60,000 nt of DNA from Antedon mediterranea (GCF_964355755.1 NC_092672.1:1180001-1240000); one strand, 5' to 3'; shown: positions 10,608 through 23,647, counted from the first letter of the stretch. The notes: a model not told the origin generated them from the letters alone. Translations and numbers: made by a program.

Positions 10608-13600
10608 TCCAGCTATTTAAATTGTCGTTATTCCACCCGATTTTATTTTGGAGACCTCACTTATCGGACAAAAATAAAGACGGACGTGTTCTCGTGAGGT
10701 GCCAGCTAAAGCTTGGTTCCCACTAGAATGCAACGCAATGACACAAGCGCAAGGCAAGCGAGTTGACCAATCACATGCGACAATTAGTAATCCATCGTTG
10801 ATAGAATTGTGCGCTACGTTGTTCGTTGCGTCCTGTAGTATCCAATCTTAAATTGAAGCCTCGATCCTTAACATAACTACACGGTCTAGAGATACAAAAC
10901 TGTTTTATCTTTGTTAATGGAATGCTATATGCACATTATACGTTCATTGTCCGTGTTTTCTAGCTCACACCCCCGCCTCTTCTCCAGATACGTAAATGGA
11001 AATGTAAAAATCACCACTACGCAGGAAGTGTGCAGCAACAAATTGAGCAAGAATTTTATTTAAATGTAACTGAAGTATTAATAACTGTAAGTAAAATCTA
11101 GATTAAACAGTTACATATTGGTTTATTAAGATGGACTTTAAAATCCCGGTTGGAAATTCCCCGATACGTTAGCAATTTCACACGGTCCCTGCACTTAATT
11201 TCTATAGAGACACAGTGCAAGTATTCTATGGAATTTCCTTTTGAAATTCCGTAAACTTATTTTAGAAATGTATACAGAGAGTTTTAATAACAAAGTACAA
11301 CAACTGACTCAAATAACAAGAGGGAACTTACCATATTTCACGTTTCGATCTTTCAAATCCTTGATTTGACCATCATCAGGAGTGAACCAATAATTCCAAA
11401 GGCAGACAATTATAAGTAATTATGCGTAAATGAGATATAAACCATTAGCCATACATATTATTACAAAGACAATCAAAACAAAAGGCGCCAAGTAAAAGTC
11501 ATAATAGCTTAAAACTGGATAGAAGTTGTTATGTGTAGGCCTATCCGACGGTACAGCAAATTACTGTGAATTTAAAATAATTTGAATACCCTGCAAGGCC
11601 TCAGCTATTAAATAGGACGGCGATGAAAAGTGTTCACTCGCTTATTCTGGAATTTTTAGAAAACACACCTCAATCCTTACACACAATACGCATCAATTAG
11701 CTCAGCAGTATCAGTATTGTATCAATTTATAAAAATAAAAATTATATTACAACTGCCGAAGACAAGAAGTTAATTTTAACACTTTTTATTTAATGTTATA
11801 CTGTACAACTATTCAATTATTGATTCGTGTAATTTCATCGTCGATCACCTAATTTAAATGTCCGGCAAACCAGCCGTACAGTTATAGTTCAAGAACTCAC
11901 TAGGGTATGTAGTATTCTATGCGTACAGAAGTCAGTTCAATACGATTGAAGAGCGTCTTAAATCATAATGCATTAAGTATAGTCTTTGTGATTAACTTAA
12001 ACATTGAATGTGATAGGCCTTATGTTTGTATAGGTTTTATAAGACACAGATATGTTGTAGGCTAGTACGCTGCTACCGTACCGTATCACATCCCCTCGCT
12101 GCTAGTATTAGCCTCATTCTTGATAGTTTACCTGTCCGGATAGCATAACCGTTACCGATTGGAATTATGATTAATTGTATTTAATAAAAGATTAATGTGA
12201 AATACAGCGGGGATGATGGTTACGGGTATGTGGATGAGGTGGCTATTGAGAGCGTTCTCCGCCACCTCGGCCCCACCTTGGATCTTTAGTTGGCCGGAAT
12301 TATCCCTGTGATTGTCCGGCTACTTTTTGTTTTCCGTACATAATGCGGACAGGGAATTGTAACTAATTACAATTCCTTGATGTGGATAACCATTGTGATT
12401 GCCCAGTCTCTTTTTTTTCAATCGCCAACCATCACCAAAGTTTTTCTTATTGGTTACCCACAATTCATTATGCGGATCCATTGTGATTGTCAGGTTACTT
12501 GTTTTTTCCCGCACTTATTGCAGATAAACCTTGTGATTGGTCAGTCTCTTTTTCTTCAACCAACATTACAAAAGTTATACTTAATTTTCCAAGATTTTTT
12601 ACGGGCTTTTCTTCTCTAAAACAGAACATTTTGTAACTTTGTCAACTTATAAATATATATCTCAAGCTGTGTAGCTACTTGTTTGCCGACGTCTGAGTTG
12701 CGCAATTTTAATTACGCTCGATGTATGACATTTGGCCGTAATTTAAAAACTAAAAAGATTTTTTTTAAACCTAATTCAAACAAGAGTCAACTTTCTATGG
12801 AGTAAAAATGACGCGTTCCAGAAGGAATTAGGCGTGGTGTGAAAATCACGATCTAATGGCTGACGTCACGTTCCCAGATATTAAGGTGCTATTTTAAGAA
12901 GAAGATGGTGGGTGTGATGTGTTTTTATATATTAAGGCAAATGACCAAATAAGTCGGGAAACGACCGGTGTACAATTACTATGTACGGAAACGACCGGTG
13001 TACAATTACTATGTACGGAAACGACCGGTGTACAATTACTATGTACGGAAACGACCGGTGTACAATTACTATGTACGGAAACGACCGGTGTACAATTACT
13101 ATGTACGGAAACGACCGGTGTGCAATTACTATAAGTCGGGAAACGACCGGTGTACAATTACTATGTACGGAAACGACCGGTGTACAATTACTATGTACGG
13201 AAACGACCGGTGTACAATTACTATGTACGGAAACGACCGGTGTACAATTACTATGTACGGAAACGACCGGTGTACAATTACTATGTACGGAAACGACCGG
13301 TGTACAATTACTATGTACGGAAACGACCGGTGTACAATTACTATGTACGGAAACGACCGGTGTGAAATTACTATAAGTCGGGAAACGACCGGTGTACAAT
13401 TACTATGTACGGAAACGACCGGTGTACAATTACTATGTACGGAAACGACCGGTGTACAATTACTATGTACGGAAGCGACCGGTGTACAATTACTATGTAC
13501 GGAAACGACCGGTGTACAATTACTATGTACGGAAACGACCGGTGTACAATTACTATGTACGGAAACGACCGGTGTACAATTACTATGTACGGAAGCGACC

Positions 13601-14945
13601 GGTGTACAATTACTATGTACGGAAGCGACCGGTGTACAATTACTATGTACGGAAACGACCGGTGTACAATTACTATGTACGGAAACGACCGGTGTACAAT
13701 TACTATGTACGGAAACGACCGGTGTGCAATTACTATAAGTCGGGAAACGACCGGTGTACAATTACTATGTACGGAAACGACCGGTGTACAATTACTATGT
13801 ACGGAAGCGACCGGTGTACAATTACTATGTACGGAAACGACCGGTGTACAATTACTATGTACGGAAACGACAGGTGTGCAATTACTATAAGTCGGGAAAC
13901 GACCGGTTTACAATTACTATGTACGGAAACGACCGGTGTACAATTACTATAAGTCGGGAAACGACCGGTGTACAATTACTATAAGTACGGAAGCGACCGG
14001 TGTACAATTACTATAAGTACGGAAACGACCGGTGTACAATTACCATGTACAGAAACGACCGATGTACAATTACTATGTACGGAAACGACCGGTGTGAAAT
14101 TACTATAAGTCGGGAAACGACCGGTGTACAATTACTATGTACGGAAACGACCGGTGTACAATTACTATGTACGGAAACGACCGGTGTACAATTACTAAGT
14201 ACGGAAATGACCGGTGTACAATTACTATGTACGGAAATGACCGGTGTACAATTACTATGTACGGAAACGACCGGTGTACAATTACTATGTACGGAAACGA
14301 CCGGTGTACAATTACTATGTACGGAAACGACCGGTGTACAATTACTATGTACGGAAACGACCGGTGTACAATTACTATGTACGGAAACGACCGGTGTACA
14401 ATTACTATGTACGGAAACGACCGGTGTGCAATTACTATAAGTCGGGAAACGACCGGTGTACTACTATGTACGGAAACGACCGGTGTACAATTACTATGTA
14501 CGGAAGCGACCGGTGTACAATTACTATGTACGGAAACGACCGGTGTACAATTACTATGTACGGAAGCGACCGGTGTACAATTACTATGTACGGAAACGAC
14601 AGGTGTGCAATTACAATAAGTCGGGAAACGACAGGTGTGCAATTACAATAAGTCGGGAAACGACCGGTTTACAATTACTATGTACGGAAACGACCGGTGT
14701 ACAATTACTATAAGTCGGGAAACGACCGGTGTACAATTACTATAAGTACGGAAGCGACCGGTGTACAATTACTATAAGTACGGAAACGACCTGTGTACAA
14801 TAACCATGTACAGAAACGACCGATGTACAATTACTATAAGTACGGAAGCGATCGGTGTACACTACTACATGTACGGAAACAACCGGTATATAATTACTAT
14901 AAGTACGGAAACGACCGGTGTACAATACTATTATTATGTACGGAA
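10608..14945. repeat. Segmental duplication, copy B
   Basis: Second copy of the 7008-10415 segment, separated from it by about 190 bp. It carries about 65 bp absent from copy A (10860-10925) and lacks about 85 bp present in A (7825-7910). The 15/16-bp minisatellite is reduced to one unit near 11070, and the 30-bp satellite is greatly expanded and more decayed at its right end. The order of events cannot be set without an outgroup. Confidence 0.9.
12950..14945. repeat. 30-bp satellite array, copy B (expanded)
   Basis: Same unit and same punctuating variant as the array in copy A. AAGTCGGG junctions fall at about 12953, 13135, 13377, 13739 and 13890, so the blocks hold roughly 6, 8, 12 and 5 units. 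After about 13980 the units are more diverged (GTAC flanks, single substitutions), and the last few before 14945 are the most decayed, as expected for the edge of a tandem array. Confidence 0.97.
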
Positions 14946-15059
14946 ACGATGACAGTATAGTAGCATGATAGCAGGAAATACTAAACAACAAGACACTGTT
15001 GTGGTAATACCAAGTAGAAGCATAACAAGCTATCATAGAAAAATAAATATGGCAAAACC

Positions 15060-15165
15060 TGTTTTTAGTCGCGTGGACGCGACTCTATAGTTCCCTATGT
15101 CGGTCGGTCGGTCTGTCGGTCTGTCGGTCCGGTATCACTATGCGTTTTAGCACGCGACTTATGGC
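15060..15165. repeat. Dispersed repeat fragment with CGGT tract
   Basis: A short segment bounded by GTCGCGTGGACGCGACT and the sequence tagcacgcgactta, containing repeated GGTCGGTCTGTC. The GTCGCG/CGCGAC palindromes at both ends suggest the terminus of a mobile element. The parent element is not recognised. Confidence 0.4.
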
Positions 15166-17870
15166 TGTTGGCCTTGTTAAATATCAACACGATTATACAT
15201 TCAGGTATTGATTATAATGTTGATTTCGAAACATTGATAATTTTGATAAACACTAACATTTTCATCCTAACAATTACAGCTAGTTTTAGCAGATTCATGA
15301 GGCAGCCATGTATATATTGTTTTTCGTGGTGGGGATGCAAACCATTTTGTCGACAGAATTGTCATTTTTGGTGAAGAAATAGCTTGCCTGTAATTTTATA
15401 TAAAAAAAACCAATGGATTACGCTTTGACAAAACAGACAACAAAACAACATGAATGAAAAAAATATATATTATTAAACGACACATTATGTGGTTGAGAAA
15501 AAGGTTATATGTCAGATCATGACAGATTTTTGGTACAAAATTAACTTTTTTTTTACAAACCAACGAAGTCGCGCCGCACGTAGTAAACACGAATATGTAA
15601 AGTTTTATTTTTAGACAAATTGCGGGAAAAGCAAAAATTTTCGTATCATTGATGTCCCATCAATACATTTTTATAATCCAAATGTAAATTCCTTGTGCGT
15701 TAATCGATGGATTGCGTTACGAGTCAGCGTTTATTGGTGCTCTAATCTTAATATACACATTGTCAAAATAATATAGCGTGTGAAGCACAAAGATTAATTT
15801 CTATGCCTAAAGCTGTCTACACTTTCAAACTAGTTTAACAACAAAAAAGTGTGATGTGCCCAAATATGGTAGTGATATGACATAATCATCATGTCAATAT
15901 AAATGGGCACATCCCATTTTTGTTGTTGCATAAATTTTGATAGGGTCCCGGTAGACAGAGGTTACCAGTTAAACAGTGTGCAGTTGTTCAATGACTGAAA
16001 TGTTCCCTTATTTACAGATAAGTGCCCTTCTCTTCACAATGTTAATGTCGCTTTGTATACTAAATTTTACTATTCTTTTGTTAGTTTAATGTTTTCCTGC
16101 GTACAAAATGTTTTCTTTCAATCGGAGCGAGGGTGTGAGTTGCAAATAAATGCGTCTACGATTACGACGTGACGATTTTTTAAGTATCAAATAAGTAAAC
16201 AAACCTTGTTTACTTATTACAGAAATACATTTATGTTGATTTAATTATAGTTTACCGTAAATACACAGAAAATCTATACGCCGTTTCTATTGGCTATAGT
16301 GAATTTTCTTTTTGTTTTGTTTCGCAATTCATTTGTTTTTTTTTAAAGTTTTGATCGATAACATGATAACTGAACTACTTTACTAACTAATATTATGAAT
16401 TAAAGTATAAACCTAGCTCAGTTTTAAATAAATATATTTAAATGTTAAAGTTAAATTTAAACAAACATATTCAACAATAGGCCTAATGATTATTCTATAA
16501 GAATTATAAATAATGTAATAATGTAATAATAAGAAATTCGATTTTTAAAAACATGGGGAAATGGCAAAGGCTTCCTCCTATGCTAGAACTTTAATCAGAA
16601 TAATAGGCCTATAGTGATTTTACAACACTTGTAACATGACCACAGTGGTGCTGATTTTGGAATTTTCCTCTGTATAGTTAAGGGCAATTCAAACTTGTTC
16701 ATGCATTTCGTTCCTAATGCCTTTTTTTAATGAACATGCGCGTTTTTAAATGTCAGTGATACTTACAGTTAGAGTGTACGCCAAGCTGATGCTCTCTGTT
16801 CTTTTTCTTTGTAACAGTTAATAATTGGTTAAAAACACTTGAATGTTTCTTTATATTAAAAAAAAGAACAAGAGAGTGACAATGATTCCGGTATGACGAT
16901 GTTTATATAAAATGATCCATTCACAAACTTCTTGTTGTTTACGAACGCAATCAGCTTTAATTGAATTATTGTTTAATACAAAATGCGTAGAGAAAAAATA
17001 CAGATCTACACTCCTTTTTGCCGGCTGTCTGTCTCGACGCAATCACCAACGCCCAAAGAAAAGACAGAGTTCCGCATCATACGACTATTTAAACGATATT
17101 TAGTTCCTCCTTTATATTACCTCCTTTATTTTCAATTCGTTGGTGGCGCTGCTACTGACTAACACGAATCAGAGGTTTTATTGCAAAAATTACAAATAGT
17201 GGCCATTTTAAAATGGCCGCCGAAGCAAATTTCTTGCTTCTGTGCGTCTATTCTACAACATATTACATTTTCATGGAATATAGCTATAATTCGTACGAGA
17301 ATAAGAGTATGACGCGAATCGTTCTGCTAACGCGAATACTCATATCCAATCAGATTTCATGTATAGTGGTCCCGAATTTAGACTTTCAGACAGACAACGT
17401 ATGGTGGCGGTTGTATAATAGCTAACGACGAGACCTATTTTGACCTCCAATTTGGATACGGCACGGGCACGCACGGCTAGCACAACAACACGTTGTGTTT
17501 TCACACACGCCACACAAATTGAGGGTTAGGTTTGTATTTATTATTAAACAATTACTTTATCCAAATAATATGTAAACCGAACACTAGGCATATTTTTAGT
17601 CGGGGAAACTAAGGTCTATAATAAATGTAATGCAGTGGGTAGAGAATAGATCAAAAAGGTCAAACAAAGTTGAAAGAAGAAGGTCGATCACATTTTCCAG
17701 TGTGCGCGGTGCAAGCAGGACGGTCGGCCTACAGAGGCAGGCTAGGCCTAGATAAGTGCGTACTAGGCTAGTACTACAGGATATAACTAGCAGGTTGCAT
17801 ATCAAATGAGCACGTACATTAGCTAGCCTAGGCTAGGACTAGATAATTATTTGATGGAGTACTACTACTG
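15166..17870. other. Intergenic, no gene recognised
   Basis: AT-rich sequence with no exon-like segment that matches a known family. It contains one MITE-2 copy (15808-15959). 17150-17480 is somewhat richer in GC and has short open frames on both strands, but none has a recognisable domain. Confidence 0.5.
15808..15959. mobile_element. MITE-2 copy (TGTCTACACTNTCAAAC family)
   Basis: Starts taaagctgtctacac and ends with a partial inverted copy, with the family's internal signature GTGATGTGCCC and its inverse GGGCACATCCCA. Related copies lie at 33931-34095, 50449-50590 and 55230-55328, with a terminal fragment near 30985. No coding capacity. Confidence 0.7.
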
Positions 17871-18139
17871 TACTACTCTACTGCTGGCGCTACTGCAGTT
17901 TTGCACCACACTGTTATATCTTCGATTTCTCACCTAAATTTTTTCTCACACTCACATCATACAACTTTTTTAGGCCAGTATGTAACATGTTCCCATGATT
18001 AAACCACCGTTAATTACATTTATCACAATAAAAAAAGGCTTTTCAAAACAGCTCTTTTTCCGCAAATACTTTGATCGAACTGTGGCCATTTTAGAATCAG
18101 AAAATTGCCAGAAATCAATGTATGTTTTATTTTACGCAG

Positions 18140-18882
18140 TGGTTAGGATTCCGGCACCGGAACTCAACTGCCCAGCGTTAGGGAATCCGACACGCTATTG
18201 CGCATGCCCAGAGCGAGGTAATCGGCGACTCTATACCTATCAACAACAGCGATGGATCATTTCATAGCTGCGCCACACGGCGAACTAGCCTAGATGCCTA
18301 CTAATACGGTATCCACTAATCTAGGCTAGGGCTACCAGTTAGACGTGACCAGTGGGCCAGCTTATTTTTTAATTAAATAGTGGTTGCTTCATTCATATAT
18401 AAACTTCATATCATTATGAATTATATAATTACATGACTAGTTTTATGATTTTTCATAACGCATTATACTGTACATAACAACATGCAATCACAAGTTGATT
18501 TGTTGACGGCAGCCACCGCGTGGATGTGAAAACTGTTCGGAAAGTCAGGGTCGCAACGCTAAAAACAGCATTAAGATTCTTAGATAGATACTGATACTTA
18601 TTAATATCATTATAATTATTTTAACGCGTGGCGTAGTCGTATTTTAATTATTAATTCATGTATGGCATAGGCCAAGTTTCATCCATCGCTCTCGCTCGCG
18701 CAACGACTATCTAGGCTACAGTAAATCCCTATAACACTCCGACTCTCGGTGGTGTGGTGTGTGTGGCACTCTATAAGTGCAAGCTATAATTCACTTCCCA
18801 GAGCTATGAGCATGCGCAATAACGTGTCGGATTCCCTAACGGTGGGCAGTTGAGTTCCGGTGCCGGAATCCTAACCACGGCG
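18140..18882. mobile_element. Foldback element II
   Basis: Near-perfect terminal inverted repeats of about 75 bp: 18140-18215 (ggttaggattccggcacc onward) and 18800-18882 in reverse complement. The shared arm includes GGAATCCGACACG and GCGCATGC. Internal sequence is AT-rich and non-coding. The structure fits a non-autonomous foldback transposon. Confidence 0.8.
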
Positions 18883-19839
18883 TTTATTTTATGTTTTTAT
18901 TTTTAAACTGCAGTGTGGTTTTATAAAGAACCTGCTGTACATATCAAAAGGGCGACGATATGAGTCCGTACATATAACATTTTAATTTGAAAAAATCATA
19001 AACCATATTTCAATTTCAATATGTAAAACACATCGTCATCATCATTAGCAAATATTGTTATCTCACTGTACTAAAAAATAGAAAATCATTTGTTTATGTT
19101 TGAATGTATTGATTAGATATAATTTTCTTTGATAGGCCCTATTAATATTAATAATAATATTGAAATGTTAATTTAACCTCTATTACGCCAGCTGAAAATA
19201 TTTCTATTTCAAAAGTAAATACATGTTTAATCGGATTTTATAACCCTACCCTCTATAGTTTCTAATATTTTTGGGCAAAAAAGAAGCATACATTCTGGCA
19301 ATTGATTGTTAAATATAAGATGGCGAACATTTCGCAGTGTGTTGACACCGAGTTCAGTATCGTTTAAAATGTTTTGAAAACTATTGTTATTTAAAATGGA
19401 CCTGAAATGGAATTTCGATTTTCAAGAAATTCACACATGTTATTTAAATGTATCAAACTAACACAAACCCATACAAATAAAAACAAAATATATAGTATTT
19501 TGAGTAAAAACGAAATTTTAAGATACCATGGTAAATTAGCGAAAATTACTCACGCCATTGCAATATTCTATTTCAACGGCCGTCGGAAGCCTCTATATTC
19601 ACGACGTCACATATACACACGATGATATCGAGAGCGTGTATGCCGCCCGATAGTCAGTGAATGATCGACGGCCTGGAAAGATACGCGAAGCGTTGACACT
19701 AATACTAATTTATTCAATATCTAATGTTGTTGAAATATAGGTCCCTAAAATGTACTTCGTTTGTTCTAAAACCCGAATTTAGAAGGCCTACCTCCCAAAC
19801 CTTTACTAGCTAGGCCTAGCTAGGCCCCCAATCCAGTGC

Positions 19840-21480
19840 GCGGAGTCGATCCACCGGATTAGGCCAAGTTGAGCCGCCGACAAGTTGAGCCGCCGCAAGA
19901 AAAACGTTATTTTCTATGAAACGCCAAATGCTAACTTTCGCCGGTGCTCGTTTTTTATTTAATAGAAGTTCTATTTTCATTAGGGATAACGAAGTTTATA
20001 TATTACACTTTTTAGTATAGTATTAAATATTACACTTTAAAGAACTATAATATGAAAATCTGACTTGTACTTGTAGATTCCAAAATAAAAGACCTAAAAC
20101 ATCACCGAAAATGATCGTTTTTAGCCAAAAATGACGTAAACATGTTGCCTCCTCAGGTTAAATAATTACATAAAATCACCGTTTTTTAGGAAAATATTTT
20201 GTGTATTAAAATTGTAAAATTCAATAAAATATGATATTAAAAGGGTGCAGGTCAAGTCGGCCCTAAACCGTCTCGGCCAAAGTCAAGTCGGCCCCACGTC
20301 AAGTCGGCCCCAAGTCAAGTCGGCCCCAAGTCAACTCGGCCCCAAGTCAACTCGGCCTCAAGTCAACTCGGCCTCACGTCAACTCGGCCAAAAACTAATC
20401 GGTCAACTCGGCCACAATAAAGTATGGAATGCAAAAAGTGCTTAATATTATTATGATTCTTACTATCCACGCTTTAAAAAAAATGAATAAAAAAAAATAT
20501 AATTAAATAATATCATATAAAAAAATGAACTCATTGCCAATATGAATATAAGTACCCGCGTGTTACAAAAACACGTGCAGGTACCGCATTTTAGTAAATC
20601 GAAGACGGAGGCCTGTAACGTTCCACCATTTGGCCATAGAAAAAATGATTGTACATCGTTTTTGTCCATGATTTGCGTTTAAAAAAAAGGGGAATACCCC
20701 GGTCAGTGAAAACACGTAGCAGTTGTAGATATCGAAAAAGCTGCCAAAGGCGCAGGGAGGCGCAGCTACGAATTGTTTTCAATTGTGCAATTTGAAATTT
20801 TATTAAACGTATTAATAAAGGAAAGTTGGTGAAATCATTCCTATTTTTTTGCTAAATATATTATTGTCTAAATATTAATATTCATTAAAAGTCAGAATTA
20901 TTTATAGTTAAAAAATTGTGATGAAATATTATTTTATCAATCCCCTTCATTTGCACTTTTTGCGTTCCATACTTTAACGGGGCCGAGTTTACCGATTATT
21001 TTTTGGCCGAGTTGACGTGAGGCCGAGTTGACTTGAGGCCGAGTTGACTTGAGGCCGAGTTGACTTGAGGCCGACTTGACTTTGGCCGAGACGGTTTAGG
21101 GCCGACTTGGATCGAAACCTATTAAAAGATAGTAAATAAAAAATAATTATTACTTAACCTCATTCGAAGAATATCAATACTCTATTATATTAGTTATTTG
21201 GGTAGGCCTACACGTCCACGCGAGACAAATATAGAGTGCACGGCATTTTTACCTTGAAAGATTACTTTCCTTTGCTGTGTTGTTTATGGTGGTTCAAACC
21301 AACATTGTAGTATGTAATTATATATTATTTATTTTCATGACACAATACACATAAAGACCATGAACTTGTACTAGGACACCGCTCTAATCACTACGCGAAA
21401 TGTCGTAAAAGACGCGCTGGGCGTTTCATAGAAATTACCTGCGGCTCAACTTGTCGGCGGCCCAACCGGTCATATGCCGA
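19840..21480. mobile_element. Foldback element III with an internal hAT-like segment
   Basis: Arms at 19840-19925 and 21408-21480 are inverted copies (GCCGCCGACAAGTTGAGCCG and TTCTATGAAACGCC). The left interior, 20070-20240, matches 32395-32590 inside the hAT-like element (shared CGAAAATGATCGTTTTTAGCC region). It encloses foldback IV. Non-coding. Confidence 0.75.
20240..21115. mobile_element. Foldback element IV with short internal repeats
   Basis: Arms 20250-20415 and 20965-21110 are inverted. Each arm is itself built of 13-bp steps of the type AGTCAACTCGGCC, about eight on the left and five on the right, next to CCGTCTCGGCC and ending with the sequence AAAGTATGGAA. It is inserted inside foldback III. 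The 66-residue open frame at 20245-20445 is the translation of the repeat, not a gene. Confidence 0.85.
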
Positions 21481-22785
21481 TCCACCACCCACATCATGCG
21501 GCGAGGCTCCGTTTCATGTGCATCCAAGGACCAAAGCGATATCAACAACTTGCTGCGCTCATTGTCAAGCCAAAGTAAAATATGAATAAAATTCGTTTTC
21601 GAACTGCCTGATTCGTGACAAATAAATTATCATCTCATATTACTAATTTAATTCTGCTAAACTAAAAACTAAAGAAACTATCACATTTTAGCAGTATAAA
21701 TTACGAACGATACAAAATACACGAACGGAAAATATGGATACGCATCATTGCGCACGGAGCTGTATCCCGGACAACGTTGCCAGGCCAACTTCGGTATTGC
21801 CAGAAAAAACCCGTTGATTTTAAGATTTTAAATCGTCATTTACTCGATGAATAACCGTTTATACGGTAATAATTTTATCTAAAAAAATTCTAAATACGTT
21901 TCTGCAAATGCACAAGCATTTTTTAGAAAATACTCCATAGATTTCAAGAGTTATAGCCAAAAAACTGCAAATTGTCCATTGGAGGGATAGGAATATATTC
22001 GCAAAGTGACGTCACCCGCGAATTTTTTTTATTTTCAAATGGGGCTTTCCCCAAATAGGCCAATTTATATTTTGTAACAATATACATTCTAGCAACACCT
22101 AATAGCCCCCAAAACATCATTCTAAAATGAAAAAAATTGAAAATCCATTTCAGGTCCATTTAAAAAAAAAAATTACTTCGTAAGTGGTCGAATCGTATAA
22201 ATATGTTACATAATATTATATTGTGAGTGTGAAAAAGGAAAGTTTAGCTGAGAAATCGAAGATATAATGGTGTGGTGCGAAACTGCAGTAGCGCTCTACC
22301 GCTGGTCATTAAGTATATAATTATATTAGGCCTATAGGTCTATATAATATAGGCTAGTAGTAGTAGTAGTACTACTTCTACTAGCCCACTATATAGGACC
22401 TCTAAGCCTAGTAGAGGTAGTCACTACTACTACTAGGGTTAGAGTAGTACTATAGACGATTTTCGTACTACAGATTAAGCCATCTTGCAGAGATGACAAA
22501 CAGTCGTAAACAGTCGAGTGTAAAAAACAAAATAACATAGCGTTTTCATGGGATTTCAGGACACCATGTTAAATAAAAAATCGTATCTCCTAACCTTAAC
22601 GACGGAAGGTCGTATGAGAAAAAAAAAGAAGAAGATTGGCCTATCTGTATGGTTGAAAAAACTTAGAATCCATCGAAAGAAACACCACAACATTGCTTAA
22701 CTTTGTTGATGTGACTAGAACCATACTATCTAAAGTGCAAGCACAGCAAATATGAGCACTAAATGCACTTTTGAACTTACTGAGA

Positions 22786-23025
22786 GTGAGACTAGGGTTA
22801 CAGTTAGTCACCAATAGAACGTGAAGATACTGTGCACCCTCTCAAGTGAGACTAGGGTTACAGTTAGTCACCAATAGAACGTGAAGATACTGTGCACCCT
22901 CTCAAGTGAGACTAGGGTTACAGTTAGTCACCAATAGAACGTGAAGATACTGTGCACCCTCTCAAGTGAGACTTGGGTTACAGTTAGTCACCAATAGAAC
23001 GTGAAGATACTGTGCACCCTCTCAA
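22786..23025. repeat. 60-bp tandem repeat, four copies
   Basis: Four consecutive 60-bp units, identical except for one substitution in the last (actagg to acttgg). The array ends 35 bp before the splice acceptor of the first coding NOL7 exon. Each boundary reads CTCTCAA/GTGAG, which resembles the real donor at the end of that exon (CTCTCAA/gtgagt at 23647-23648). Confidence 0.95.
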
Positions 23026-23060
23026 AATAAGTTTGTGTCATAAATTGTTTTTAATTTCAG

Positions 23061-23647
23061 GTAGGCCGTATACTGTGTACCAAAATGGTTTTAACAAGAC
23101 AACAGAGAAAAAGTGGAATAACCGTAACACCGCCCTCGTTCAAAAAGACAGAAAATAGAAAGAAAGATGAAATCAAAACACATTTGTCATCACTTTCTGA
23201 ACAAAATTGTAGGCCGAAAATAAACTTGGCAGATGAAAAAGATTCTAAAAAAAAAACTGGATTCACAGATGAAAGAATGGAAACAGCTGAAACTGAAATA
23301 CGACCAACATCTAGAAAGCAAAAAGTGTCACCACAAAAAAACATAATTGAGGATGATGAAAGCTCATCCGAAGATGACATTCAAAGAACTGAATTACATT
23401 CTGATTTTACAGATTCTAGATTAGAAAAACCAAAAATATATTCTGAACAATCAGAAGACATTCAAGTTAATGATAATCTTGAAAGCAGTGATGATGGAGA
23501 AAGTATGGCATCCGAAGAAAATGATGCGCAGGTTAAAGTTCAACAACTTGAAGAGTCTGATGATGAGGCACCAGAATCAATGAGCTTTAATGTTGCCAGG
23601 GAAACGGCACTTGAAACACTACATCAAGCCTACAAAGAATCTCTCAA
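23061..23647 (+). CDS. NOL7: NOL7 exon 1: acidic N-terminus and APE motif
   Basis: The acceptor-like ttttaatttcag before 23061 implies an upstream non-coding exon; the ATG is at 23085 in the context aaaATGG. The first 150 residues are rich in Lys/Glu/Ser with acidic clusters (DDESSSEDD, ESSDDGES), as in nucleolar proteins. The conserved block begins at DDEAPESMSF near the exon end. The donor is CTCAA/gtgagt. Confidence 0.85.

Larger units (their letters stand above)
17880..22305. repeat. Outer arms of a nested foldback region
   Basis: Sequence 17880-17960 (gcgctactgcagttttgc, then atcttcgatttctcacc) recurs as its reverse complement at 22212-22305, at roughly 80 percent identity by eye. A second pair, 19384-19420 and 22130-22165 (aatggacctgaaatgg), is also inverted. 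Three further foldbacks lie between these arms. No gene is recognised. Confidence 0.7.

Noticed and set aside
9708-14945. CRISPR-like regular repeats
   Set aside because: Units are directly adjacent with no unique spacers, the genome is eukaryotic, and no cas genes are present.
12894-14952. Open frames up to 256 codons in the second array
   Set aside because: Same cause: a 30-bp tandem repeat with no stop. Frame switches at each 32-bp punctuating unit show no selection on frame.
17995-18267. 90-codon plus-strand open frame
   Set aside because: It overlaps the left arm of foldback element II; the same sequence is present inverted at 18800-18882 without a matching frame.
20245-20445. 66-codon open frame with repeated Gln-Leu-Gly segments
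   Set aside because: Translation of the 13-bp steps in the arm of foldback element IV.
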